From: Fusarium oxysporum f. sp. lycopersici 4287
Taxonomy: Eukaryota > Ascomycota > Sordariomycetes > Hypocreales > Nectriaceae
Direction: 5' to 3'
DNA: 64,000 bases
Assembly: GCF_000149955.1 (NCBI RefSeq)
Contig: NC_030989.1
Coordinates: 2,489,839 to 2,553,838, forward strand
Translations under genes and position numbers: made by a program
Notes under the pieces: generated by a model
The model's database searches: none
What the model was told of the DNA's origin: nothing
What the model saw: only the letters and a program-made list of their open reading frames with translations
Shown here: positions 1 through 11,536 of the stretch, one piece after another
How the letters are laid out: each line of letters begins with the position of its first letter
How positions within the stretch are numbered: position 1 is the first letter of the stretch

Positions 1-278
1 TATAGACGATGTTGACGACGGCGGGGATGAGGGCCTTGACGTATTTTGCGCCAGTGATGAGAGCTTCAATGTCACCTACAAACGCAGAGTGTTAGTTGAG
101 TTTGAATTAAGGATTAAATTTGCTCTCAATTGCAGGTTGATGTCGAGTTATGATAAGTTTGCACTGGGTGTAACGTACGGCTTGAGAAGTCGAGGAACGA
201 GTGAAGATACTGAACACGGGCTTCGAGGTTCGTGTAGAGATCCTCGCGATCAATGTGCTTCATAGGTCGTGAATTCAT
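1..278 (-). CDS. Protoglobin / globin-sensor domain protein, 5' end only
   Basis: I recognise the N-terminus of a fungal protoglobin (globin-sensor fold, haem-binding). Exon 1 runs 278-179 and starts at ATG 278; it encodes MNSRPMKHIDREDLYTNLEA and continues to HSFLDFSS. A GTACGT donor at 178 and a TGTAG acceptor ending at 76 define an intron of 103 nt. Exon 2 (75-1) stays in phase and reads RDIEALITGAKYVKALIPAV up to the window edge. Fungal members of this family begin in the same way, with an early Tyr/Leu-rich helix and a 'DIEAL' segment. The haem-ligand histidine would lie beyond the edge, so haem binding cannot be verified here. A second in-frame ATG at 263 is an alternative start. Family assignment is from remembered resemblance; partner and function are unknown. 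Confidence 0.7.
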
Positions 279-2173
279 ATTGGCCGTGTATTTACTTTGA
301 TGATTGTGTTCGAAATGAGTAGCTTTGTCGCTGAATCGTTAAATAAAGCCCGGAATATCGACTCGTGTACAAGTGAGAATATAAGTCGTTAGATGACGGT
401 GTCGCAGATCGTAGGGGCCAGATAAAAAGCGAAGTGAACAGTCAGTATTTAACAGCAAAATGCTCAGCTGATGCAAAAGCTCGTGTGACGCAAGTTAATT
501 TGAAGGATTTAGTCTTCGCAAGTAACAGATCGATTATACAGAATCGCACGCCTCGAACAGCAGCCAGACGTCGGTATTTATTGGATTGCCTATCCTTGGT
601 GATTTACCCTCAGTCCCTTGTCCATGGCAATTTTTTTCTTCTTCAGCGATTATACGCATGCTCATGACATGAAAGCTCTTCCCCGAGTCTCGCCTTGCTC
701 CGTTGGTTGTTTGTTAAGCTGAGCGCATCACGCCAGGTCGATATTATCAGACGATGGTGATGGTGGGCTGATGAGTGGGTCTGTTCAAGGGTCTGTGATT
801 ACCGGTGCCAGCCGGACGCACCCGAGGAGAGATGAGATGGATTCGGTGTATTAAGAGATTTATATCTTGTTTGTATAAATACAATACTGAAAGCTGGTAT
901 CCTGAGACATAACATTGTACTGGCAGTATAGTTTATGAGATTCTCATATAGGGACCTGAAGTTGGATGCTTGACAGCTTGAGTGGGTATCGACGGCGACT
1001 TGCGGGGATAGTCAACGATTGTTACGCTGATTCATAAGGGGAAAATCAGCTTAATATGATTGGTGTGAGCTCCAAGCTTCGAATAACAGTTGAAGGCGGC
1101 GGATAGCGACAGCTAAAAATGGAGGATGAGCGCTAGATCAGACAATCCCATATTCCAGAAAGTCGTTCGAGATCTACACAATGACATTGTTTCAGAATCT
1201 AGAAGCTTGTCGGATATGGTACAAGTGACACAGTCCCTGTTCATGTCTCTTCAATTCGTGAATACCCTTCTCTTACATTCTACTCTGGCTTGCGTGGACT
1301 GCCACTATCGCTTGCTGCTCGACTTGCCAGGGCCACGTATGGAAATCCCATTGTACTGCTAGATCAATTGACGAGCAGACTCATTTCAAAAAGGCCCATG
1401 CTGAAATCTCGACTCATCCGTGCGGTTCAGCCGCACGCAGGGACATGATGCCAGATTCCCGAATTTCCCGATAGGATTTCGTCATAAGATGAACATCTAT
1501 ACCCCACGATGAGCCATTTACAAGACCCTTGCTGTTGGACAAACGGACAATTGGATTAAATTATGAATTGATATGTCTTGGTTTACTGGCGTTTCGGCCG
1601 AATGAGAAGTTCGGGATTGAACTGCACACCTCGTAAGCCTAAAACAAATACTTCATGACGATGCTGCACCAAACCTATTGGGCCAACACGAAAGGAAACT
1701 AAGCCATTGAACATCACAAAGACACCGAGATGAGTTTTAACGGAGTGGTAGAATTATACACATTATTCTATGAAAAAGTACTGTAAAGAATGGTTTGAAG
1801 ACATAATTCACAGTTCTAGAGAGCTGTTCAGGGTAGCCAGATTCCAGACTGACGTAATCAGAAAACACGTGACCTCGGCGCCCACCAAATTCTTTCTTTC
1901 GGCTCATCGGCCTCACCTCGCTTCAACACCCTCCAACACCCGGGAATCCTCCGACAATCAGCCATCGCGACGGCCGCAACCATTCAAACCAGTCGAGTCC
2001 GGGCGCCATTCTCAAGGGTCCCGCTTACGGAATACCCCAGCTCCGCCAAACGAGCTCCGTGCTCCGCTGCAGGCCGGCACAGCCTGGCAGCTCGTCGCCA
2101 TGTCCGGCTCACCACCTCCACCATCACCAAACTCCCATGCGACGGCTCACGCGTACGCGAGCAATGGCTCGAG
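279..2173. other. Intergenic region, divergent promoters
   Basis: About 1.9 kb between the protoglobin gene (minus) and the Zn2Cys6 gene (plus). Open frames at 434-667 and 1126-1362 are short, lack recognisable motifs and look like chance. The frame 1770-2255 runs over the start of the next gene in another frame and is Pro/Ser-rich without a domain. I see no repeat or RNA gene. Confidence 0.5.
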
Positions 2174-4349
2174 ATGCTCCAGGCCGCCAGCGATGCGGCC
2201 CACGCTATCAATCACCACATTAACAGTCCCCAAGCTCTCCAACATGCCGCCGTAGCTGCCGCCGAAGTCGTGGGCCACCAACAACCACATGCGCCTATGG
2301 ATCCTCCAGACGGCATGCCCCATGCGACCGAGTTGCCTACTCAGCTTATACCTGGAAATGGAGCTGTCATGCGCGACCCGACCATTAACCCGAAGCTCAC
2401 TCGACTTCGGCGGGCTTGTGACATGTGCAGTATGCGCAAGGTCAAGTGCGACGATAGTAACATACCGTGCCGACCGTGTCGAGAGCTGGGTGTAGACTGC
2501 ACCTACAACCGCGAGACGAAGCGTCGGGGACCACCCAACAAGCATGCCGAGGCCGCAAAAGCCGCCAAGCGCTCGCGGGTCGAAGTGCCATCGGCGGCGA
2601 CTGCAGCGGTGGCAGCTGCTGTAATCGGATCTTTGTCTCCATCGCCGCAGACTGCCGCGAAGACTTTGATGAACATCTCCACCGATAATGTCGATGCCGA
2701 ATACATTGCGCCTATGCCAGTATTGGAACTGCTGGTCGACGACTTCTTTACCTATATCCACCCGCTTGCGCCATTTCCACACGAGCCTACGTTCCGTCAG
2801 TCATTCGCCAACCGTGAAGACCGTACAAAGCCCGAGTTTCTTGGTTTGCTGGCGAGTATGATCTGTGCCCTTGTCGCATCCTTCCCACGAAGTGCGAGAG
2901 AACATCTCAAGGCACAACACAGCACCCATCTGTTTCCTCGAGCTATCGTCATGGTTGAAAGATGCCGTGAGATTGCCTTGATTACACGTGGAAACAAGTG
3001 GCAACTCAAACAGCCAAAAACTCTGGACGATGCCGCGACCAGCTACTTCTTGGGATTGGCATCGGGATACACGCATCAGTGGAACGCTTCTGGTCAATTC
3101 ATGGCCGAGACCCTGACCCTCCTCCGCGAGCTGGGATTCAGCCGGCCCAAGCACCCTGGTGATTTGCCGACATTTGGTAATGACAACTGTTCGCCAGATC
3201 CTCTTCCTTTCAACCATGTCAAAGATCAGATCGGGAAGCGAATATTTTACTGCCTTCTTCTTGGCGTACGGTAAGTATCTCTTTTTCTCGTGACAGGCTC
3301 TACTGACATCTCTCAGATCCTTTTCTCAGCTTGGTGCATCTTCTGCAGACATGGTGATAGCACCGTCAACACCCAGTCTCCCCTACCCCGCATACCCGGA
3401 AAACGTTGATGACATCTGTGTTCTCGCCAATGAAGTCATTCACCAACAGGATGGCAGTGTTACTCTGTTGACAGGCTTCCGTTTTGCTATAGACATTTAC
3501 ACTACTATGAATGGTATTGTCAGTCTTGAGCTGGCTTATGGTATGAGCACGCTTCCCTGGGCGGACCAGCGCATTTTGCTTCGAGATGGTCTTATTGCAG
3601 CCAAAAGCATCACCGACAACCTGCCACCAGAGTTACAGCTTGGAGACCATGGTGTCGAAGCAAATACCATGGCCAGTCTTGATGATTCTGGCATGCAATA
3701 CGTGCCTCCTGCATGGCCCAACAGCCAGCCTGCCCACGATCTTCGAAATGTGATCAAGAACCAACCCGCTCGGCGCAGGCATCTTCAGTATGAGATCCAA
3801 AAAGCCAACATCTTCGTCTCACAACTCGCTACACGTTCGTATTTCGTCGAAATGTACTTTGACCTACGGGATGTCCACATGGGAGAACAACGACAGGAAA
3901 ACAACCCCATCGAGGGCCATTCGGAGGAGGAAAAGGCTGCACAGGATGCTGACGAGAAGGAAATTTACGAGTTCATGTCGGAAGAGCGGGAACTGATTGT
4001 GCAAAATCTTCTCACAGTTTTGGGATCGATTTCGCAACGAAACATGGAGCCGAATGGTGGATCACTCATCAACAAGATCCGACAGGTTGCATCGACACTT
4101 TTGAACGACGCACCTGAACGAAAGGGACCTTTTGCGGTGAAATCAGAGGAGGCGTTATCACAGTTGATCAATATTTTGGTCAAGCTTGAAAAGACGGGTG
4201 CTGGCACTGGAGGTGGCATCGATACGCATGCACAGGATCCGTCACAGATGACACCGCAGGATGAGGAAGAGGAGTTGCGACACTGGGCAGACCTTCGAGA
4301 CTACCAGTTGCGCTTCGCAGCGAATGGCGGGTTTGCTGGGAATCTGTAG
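2174..4349 (+). CDS. Zn2Cys6 transcription factor with fungal-specific middle homology region
   Basis: Two exons, 2174-3270 and 3317-4349, joined across a 46 nt GTAAGT...CTCAG intron; the join restores GVRSFSQLGASSADMV. Product 709 aa. The binuclear zinc cluster has Cys at residues 82, 85, 92, 99, 102 and 109, spaced C-X2-C-X6-C-X6-C-X2-C-X6-C, followed by a basic linker TKRRGPPNKHAEAAKAAKR. The centre (FTYIHPLAPFPHEPTF onward) matches the fungal_trans/MHR domain, and the C-terminus is acidic. The N-terminus is rich in Ala, Gln and His. It should be a nuclear, DNA-binding regulator, probably recognising CGG triplets. The KRRGPPNKHAE linker resembles sugar or nutrient regulators, but I cannot name an orthologue. 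The start at 2174 is the first ATG in this frame; a start further upstream through an unseen intron is possible. Confidence 0.88.
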
Positions 4350-4814
4350 CCCATTGGGGTCAAAAAGATGAACCGATGCGATGAAGCAAGGTGTTGTATT
4401 ACTACAGAGGGTAATGAGAAAGAGGTGGTGTCGATTTGAGGCATCATCTATGTATGATTATGAGACAGCACAGAAGATGATCGGAGGGGGGTTAGCGAGT
4501 CCTGTAACAGCTATAGTGCGTATTGCAGCTTCATGTTTTTGTCCCAAAAGTAGATACTAAGAATAGGTATTAGGAGAAGCATTGCGCAAGCTATAGAACC
4601 ACTGACTATGATCTCGTTCCCCTGTGCTGTAGAATTGTTATGATGTCAAGAGGGTAATTCACAAGTATGAAGAAAAGGCCGAAAGTCAGGGACAGCTTTG
4701 ACAAAGCCAGAGTGATATGCGAAAATGTATGAAGTAATATTAATCGCGTACTGCAAACTGTTTGTAGTGTAAACGTACAGCCCAAAAAATATAGGAGATT
4801 TCTCAGATAGCCGC
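4350..4814. other. Convergent 3' intergenic region
   Basis: 465 bp between two converging genes. AT-rich, carrying both 3' UTRs; the open frame 4606-4818 on the minus strand has no recognisable content. Nothing else seen. Confidence 0.5.
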
Positions 4815-5561
4815 TCAAATGGGTATATGGCTGTTTGCGCTCTGCCTCTCCTTACGATAGAACCTCATCTCGTAAATCGACCATCCAAACAAAACCCAGT
4901 TAATAATTCTGCACCTATTAGCAAACTTTCGCCAGACTGTTACACGAGTTTACGTACGCTAGTATTACTAGAAGAGCGATCATGGAGCCCTCCAGACTTC
5001 GATTCCAGACAGAATAGTTCTCCATGTGATAGATGAGAATAGCGAAGCATGCCGTTGCACCGAGCGCAAGGATGAGCTGCACGATGGTGTTGACAATTGC
5101 CGGGACGTAAGACATAGAATGATTGGCGCGACGGGCAGAGATATTCATCACGACCGCCCAAAGCAAAGACGCAATGCCCTGTGATAAATCAGCGATCACG
5201 TCTCACGTAGAATGGGAGCGATACGTACTACAGGCAAAGCCGTCCAGAGCATCCACGAACATTCATGACCGATGGGTACATCGCTCGGACAGATCTGCGA
5301 TCTTAGAGACCACCAGATACTCAAGATAATAATGACAACAGGAATAGCGATATTCAGCTGTCGCGCAGTCACGACAGCGAAGTTTTGGCGTGGAGTTCGG
5401 CGGTAAGGAGCTGGTTGGGCTTGATACGGTGGGTAGTATCCATATTGAGGCGGCGCATTGTATTGCGGAGGAGGATACTGCTGTTGATTAGGGTACGGTT
5501 GCTGAGGAGGGTACTGTTGCTGCTGCTGATTGCCATAGGAGTACTCGTGAGGACCAGCCAT
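4815..5561 (-). CDS. Four-helix MARVEL-like membrane protein
   Basis: Three exons on the minus strand: 5561-5229, 5178-4958 and 4908-4815, giving 215 aa. The introns are 50 nt (GTACGT...CACAG) and 49 nt (GTACGT...TGCTAATAGGTGCAG). The second join is needed to recover the fourth helix (VILAIINWVLFGWSIYEMR) and a basic tail ending SHIPI. The first 55 residues are a low-complexity Gln/Pro/Tyr-rich cytosolic region (repeated QQQ and YPPQ-type units). Helices lie at about 69-90 (IAIPVVIIILSIWWSL), 98-122, 128-158 and 175-200. This topology and the Tyr/Pro-rich leader fit fungal MARVEL-domain proteins linked with plasma-membrane organisation. Function is inferred only from topology. Confidence 0.75.
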
Positions 5562-5956
5562 TTTGACAGATGCTCAAGTGTTGATGTTGAAGATGGATAC
5601 TTTGTTGGATGGTTCGAGGCGTAGTGGAGAAGAGCATGACGTTGGCACCTCGAGGTCGGTGCGGAAAGTGGAGATGCAGGTGCCAAATGTTTCGGATATT
5701 TCTGGGCATTAGCGCGGGGTCCATGGGGAACTAAACTTTAATTTGAATACGACGTGCGAATATTACAGAGATCCAATATCCATCGGATCAATATGTATCA
5801 TAATCAGTCTCGATATATACAACGTAGAGCACTGAATGTCAGTCCTATTTGGTGAGTAATGCTCACTTTGGTGAAAATCATCACAGAAGAATGGAAAGGT
5901 TGCATAAACACATCGATGCCCAGCCAAATCCTTTCACCTCGCCGAACAACATCCAA
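5562..5956. other. Intergenic region upstream of MARVEL-like gene
   Basis: 395 bp between the MFS gene stop and the MARVEL-like start, both on the minus strand. It should hold the promoter of the latter. No motif I can defend. Confidence 0.4.
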
Positions 5957-8547
5957 TCACCCTTGCTGTCCATCCTCCACTGCCCACTCATCATAAGCTA
6001 GTGGTCTCTCGGCATCCTTTTTCCAAAGCAGATACCTCTTGGATAGGAACGGAAGCCGCTTTGTCAGCTGATAATGCGCGAATCGACTCTTCGGATTGTT
6101 GAACACTGTATCTAATTCTTCGAGGGTGAGCTGTTTTGTCTCTTCAACAAAGACGAAGATGAGCACGAATGCCACGATGTTGAGACCTGCGAAGAAACCG
6201 AGTGTGCCAGCCATTTCGAATACGGCGTTGATTCGAGGCAGAAGAATTGTTAAGAGGCCAGCGAAGAAGAGGTTGATGGAAATTGCGACAGATGCGCCCT
6301 GGAAGAGTCAGCATATCTCTGTTAGTGAGTCGGTGGGCAGATGATGGACCTACCGCTTCTCTGTTCTTGAGTGGAAAACTACAGGCGAAAAGTCAGTGTA
6401 AATCGTGATTGGGTGCTGGGGGCCTACCTCTCTGATGCCAAGGTGAATGGGATCGGCCCAAGACCAGGACTGTACGCCGCGGCAAAAAGATAGATAAAGA
6501 TGATTCCAGCGATTGATCCGCCCGTGTTTGCTTTAGGCTTTGGTTGATCGCCAGAATCAACCTGGGGTGCCACTGCGTAGGAAATTGTAGCAGCCATGAG
6601 AAACATGCTCATCATGGGAAGCGTTGATAGTAGCCAGCTTCGTCGGCCGATGATATCGATGGACCTGTCTTTGTTAGCACTGTAGAGATTTCTCGAGTGC
6701 TGAACAGTACCTCATTGCAAGTATGCCAAAGAAAAAATTGACACCACCTAGTTGTTGTAAGTTGTTGCTATTCATACCGAGTTAGGATACATACCGAAGC
6801 CCAAGCTGTAGCCCATGCTAGTCTTGACACCGTAGTCGCTGAACATGCCATCTGAAGGATGTCAGTAAGTCCCAAGTGAGACGCCCGAATTTCTTACTTG
6901 AATAAAATGCAAACACATTGACTAGATACAACTATTAGCTAGGCTGGCTCAATCATCGTGACGCTATACCTTACTTCCGCAAAGTTGCTGCGATAGAGCA
7001 ACAACACAACTACTCCAGAGCGCATTCCTAAGTCTTCGTCTAGTAAACAACGGCTTGAACTGATCAACAGAGAGCCTCGTGACAAGTATAATGAGGGAAG
7101 CATATGTCAAGCCAGAAGTAAGCGTTCGGCTTGTCCTGTCCTCATTCTTGGTGTTGACACCGTTCTGGTATTCGGAATGGTGAGCAATTTCGTGGCGATT
7201 CTTCTCACGATGGTCCTGGTGGATCTCCTCGTCTCGAGTAGACCACCAAATCAGAAACAAATCGCGAGTGGCTTGAAGCTAGAAAACCTATTAGCTATGC
7301 TTGAGACACATGCAGTCGGCTGATCTCACCCTGGTCGGTCGAACTTGAAGGAGGTTTCTAAAAGCACGATCGAGGTTGTAATTAGGCGTACCCGGCCGCA
7401 TATAGAACCTTGGACTCTCGTAGCAGAAGCAGACCGCAATAAACAATAAGACAGATGGTACAACAGGCGCAGCAGCAATCCACTGCAAAGCGTGGTATCG
7501 GCCTCCGTGCTCGTTGAGACCGGCGTTGGGTTGACCATCTAGAGTATTAGTCGCGGCCGCAATGACAAAGTTGATCACGAAACCGATCATGATACCACAA
7601 GCGACCCTGAAGAATGTTAACAATGGGAGTAGTGTGCTCGCAATAGACCTACCAGAGTTGCCAGGCGAGGATAGTTGAGCCTCGCCAATATCCAACTGCC
7701 GTCTCAGAAGCGAGAATAGGGGCACTGACCGCCTTGATTCCCATGGCTAGTCCTTCATATCAGTATTCCAATGCTTTGCTGCTCTTAATAGCCTAATACT
7801 TACCTACCCCCCCAACAATCCTGGCCCCCAATATCTGCTGCCATGTCACCGCAAAAGCCGACCCAATCGAGCTCGCAATGATAAGTAGAGCCGAAAACCC
7901 GAGGGCACCACGTCTTCCAAGGCAGTAATTGACCGGTAGCGAAAGTGGTGCACCGGGAAAAGCAGCCGTGAGGAAGGGAATCGCGTTCGTACCTCCAAGT
8001 TGCCATTGAGCCGTCGAATCGGCTCCATTGCTCTGTGTGTCGTCCTGTCTCTGTATATCAATACCAACGGTCTCAACAAAGAGACTCATAGCGTTGATGG
8101 ATGATTGAACGTGGCCTTGGAGGAAAGCTGCCAGTGAGACTGTGCAGATGATGATGAGCATTCCGCGCTGGCTGAAGAGGCGCTCGCGTTCTGCTACGAG
8201 GCTTTCTTTCTCGTCCAGGGTGAGCTCAACGACGGGTGAGAGATTGGTGATTAAGCCTTTGGAGAGACGGTAGTAGTAGTTTCCATTCTTAGCTACCTCT
8301 GCCGCTCGCTCGACCTCGTCGCGTTCGAGAGAAGGGAGGTCTTTGCAGAGAGTGTCGATGCCTCTTCGAAGAACAGGCTCAGATACGCCGGCTGGAGAAG
8401 TCAGCATGGTGATGTCAGGAGCGGAGAGCAACAGATACCAAGAGAGTTCCCGAATTCATCTCGGGTGTGGATTTGTTTCTCAATCCATGCTTCCAATCTC
8501 CTCTTGAGACTCGGTTTCTGTGGTTCTCGATTATCGCGTTCCGTCAT
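5957..8547 (-). CDS. MFS sugar / myo-inositol-type transporter, eleven exons
   Basis: Minus-strand gene starting at ATG 8547 and ending at 5957. I traced ten introns, giving a protein of about 690 aa. Family marks in order: NYCLGRRGALGF (the GRR loop after helix 2), ARIVGGVAMGIKAVSAPI (helix 4), ESPRF (a PESPR variant at the end of helix 6), QQLCGINVFAFYS (helix 7 sugar-binding signature), IIGRRSWLL (second GRR) and VEETKQLTLEEL (a PETKGLTLEE variant after helix 12). A cytosolic N-terminus of about 100 aa precedes helix 1, and the central loop is long and charged. This layout resembles proton/myo-inositol symporters of the FST1/ITR type, but substrate is inference. Exons coding only about 8, 9 and 12 residues (INVFAFYS; SFPLKNREA; GGVNFFFGILAM) make automated gene calling error-prone here. 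Confidence 0.85.
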
Positions 8548-9175
8548 GGTGGTGAACAGACGTGTTGTTCACCCAATGCAAGACATCAATCGTAAGTCAT
8601 GAACTGATCAAAGAAATAAGATGATTAGGAAAGACGAAGCAGAAGATTGAACCCTAATTGACCTCCTCATTCAACCGTGCTTTCAAGGTTCTCACCTCCC
8701 TTGTCAAGCTGAATTCCAAACTTTGGCCCCCAAATTTCATGTATGATAAGCAAGGCAGACCCTACGGCACCCGCATACAGTACGAGGCCATCTACGCAAT
8801 GTAAAGGTCCAACAGCAAATGCTCGAGTGTCGATCAGCGGATCAAACCTCCACCTTTGGTGAATGTCCCGTGGGGAAGCCTGTATCAGCCCTATTAGACA
8901 TGTTTGTCACTCGTTTAAGTGGCGACTGTCTCGGACGGTTGTGATGCAGGGATATGCTTGAAAGTACAATTGGGAAGGATCATCATCTGATGGGTTCAGC
9001 GAGTCTTGGCTGTACGTTACAGTACAGTCTCAACAGTACAAAATGATACGGATCATCGTAGGCTGATTGCCAATGCGGGGGTGATGTAGTATATCCCGTA
9101 TTCGTCATCGCAAGTCTTATCTTCGCGGCTGTACCTCTCCCAAGAAAACATCGCCATGGTATCGAATTCTCCAAG
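8548..9175. other. Divergent promoter region
   Basis: 628 bp between the MFS transporter (minus) and the ankyrin gene (plus). Several short TACAGTACAGT/AACAGTACAA-like direct and inverted fragments occur near 9010-9040. No gene found. Confidence 0.4.
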
Positions 9176-11536
9176 ATGGCAGAGTTAGCCTCAGCCGTTC
9201 AGAGCTTCATCGCTTCCAGTCTGACAGCATGGCACCGCATCGACACAGCTGTAAGCTCTATCAAAGATCCTCCTCGAAATGTCGAGCATTGGAGAGTTGT
9301 GGGGAGTGTGTTGAAGGAGTCCTTGAGCCAAATGGAGGAGAGGATACGCCAGCGACAGAATTATATGACAGCGCCGGAACAGAACCTCTGTAGAGCTATC
9401 GATAGATTCATCAGGGACTTTCTGAACGATCTTGAACGATTGGAGAGGACGATACCAGTGAAGAAGGGAGGAAGGTACTGGGTGCAGCTGAAGTTGAGGT
9501 TGCAGGATGATAGGGAATTGCTCACGCGACTTTCTCGCAACGTCCAGGTCTTCCAGGTATCTGCTTCAGCACTATCTTTGTAAGTCCCTCGTTCCTTTCC
9601 TTACCTTCTATTCCTAACACAAGGTAGATTAGACCCGCCTAACGATAACTCTAGAAATAGAGTACACCAATTTCTCGAAGGCATCAGCGATGACAACCCT
9701 GAGCAGCTCGACCCCGATGAAGTAACCGATTTGCACAAATGGAGAGAAGCTCTCTACGAAGTCGCCGACATTGCAGCCCAACGAGAATTCCCCGACCCAT
9801 CACCTCATGATCACACATCAGAGCAAGGCGAAACACCAAGAAGACCATCGGGCGTAAGCCCCATAGAACTGCAATACCGGTTCGAGGCCGCGGTATCACG
9901 AGCGAAACGAATGTACGATGCCAAACTGCCACTCATGGCGAAGAAGGCACATGACGAAGCGATAAAATACGGTGGAGAGATGCAGGCGATTGACCCGAAT
10001 GCTATTAGTGTTACCGAGCTGGTTGACATGGAGATAACTTATGTGCGTATCATCAAAGCATGTAGTCCATTTGTGGACTCGTACGAAGCACTTGCGTGGG
10101 AGAGGCTACAGAACCTCAAGTCTAATTTGCAAAAACACACTAGTCACGGCAATAACGTCGACTTTTGTACCGAACAGGAGAAGGTCGGGGTTTTGTGTGC
10201 TGAACTGCGCGATCGAGAGGGTGCGGTTGAGTTTTTGAGAATGTCGCTGGGCGCTTATTTATCGAACCGTGAGGAGTACGAGGACAGGATACCACGGATA
10301 TCGATGCTGGTCTGCGAACAGTACGAGTGTATGGGGCAGTGGAATAACTTGGATGCCTTCAAGAAAGTCATATTCGACAAACTGGGCTACGATCCGGCCT
10401 CAGAGCCAAATGCCCTCGCTAACACAATAATGTGGTGTCGCCAGCATGGGTACGAAGCTTCTGAGATTGAGGGAAGACCATACATACCAGAGGAGAACTT
10501 TTTTGAGAGTACTCCGCTTCACGATGCCGCTGCGGACTCTACCGTGGAGATGGAGATCGTCCATCAGCTGATACCTATAGTCTCCCATGCGAGACCCGAT
10601 GCGAACGGCGATACACCCCTGCTTGTAGCAGTACAGCACTCCAACAATCTTGCGCTCCAGGCACTGCTACGGATCTCCGGCTCGGTTCATGTTTGGGATT
10701 CTAAAGGTGGCACTCCATTACATCGATGTGATAACGATGAAACACTGAGACTGCTCCTCGAAGAGATCAAGAAGCCCGTTCACCAATCCTGTCCCAACGA
10801 ACAAGGATTACAATTAGTCGACATAGATTCGACAGACGCCTACGGCGAAACAGCCCTGCACAAAGCTTGCGAAAAAGGAAACGAGCGCATGGTCGGCTTG
10901 TTAATAGCTGAGGGCGCAGACGTTAACCTCGTGTCCGGGTCAAATGAGACCCCATTGATGATCACCTGCGTACCATCTGAACTAAAAGGAAAGGGAAGAT
11001 TGAGTAAAGAACGACGGCGAATTCTGGAAATACTGGTAAATCGCAATGCAGATACAAAGCACAAAGATGATTGGGGCAAACCCGCTGTTCCAAAGAGTCT
11101 CAAGGCGAGGGGATATAGCGAGGCTCAAATCGACAAGATGCTCTCGCCAGACTTGACACGGAGATTTACGAGGCGACGGGTGGAGGAGAGATTTTCTGCT
11201 TCATCAGGCAGTAGTTCCGAAAGGCCATCCTTCGCAACACTCAGCGCCATATCATCGTCGTCACCGGTTGAACTTGTTGGCGACATACCTTCGCGACCAG
11301 CAGAGTTGCCCTTGACCCCAGTATCGAGTTGTGTGCCGCCTTCGGGTTATGAGTTACGATCAGGTGGGACATGGTCAGAATTACAGTTAGCTGAGCTACC
11401 AGGGTCTACGCCTGTTGTGTCGGTCGAGCTGGATAGTAGACCAGTGGAGGTGGTTGAGTCACCGAACCAGAAGTTCTTGAAAGATGGGAAGATGAAGAGT
11501 ATTAGGAGGAAGTTGAAGATATTAGGTGATCGGTGA
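9176..11536 (+). CDS. Ankyrin-repeat protein with helical N-terminal domain
   Basis: Exons 9176-9579 and 9655-11536 (intron 75 nt, GTAAGT...CTCTAG), product 761 aa. Residues 1 to about 140 are helical (AELASAVQSFIASSLTAWHR onward) and resemble the N-terminal signalling-type domains found in fungal ankyrin and STAND proteins; I cannot name the family firmly. A helical middle follows. From about residue 420 there are ankyrin units: STPLHDAAADS, GDTPLLVAVQHSNNLALQALL, GGTPLHRCDNDETLRLLLEE, GETALHKACEKGNERMVGLL and SNETPLMITC. The last about 120 residues are Ser/Pro-rich and end in a basic tail (MKSIRRKLKILGDR). No NACHT or NB-ARC ATPase is visible, so this is not a full NLR. Likely a cytosolic protein-interaction scaffold. 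Confidence 0.82.

Noticed and set aside
1770..2255. 161-residue frame at the start of the Zn2Cys6 gene
   Set aside because: Composition is Pro/Ser/His-rich without a motif; it overlaps the chosen start of the activator in another frame and shows no continuation by a plausible intron.
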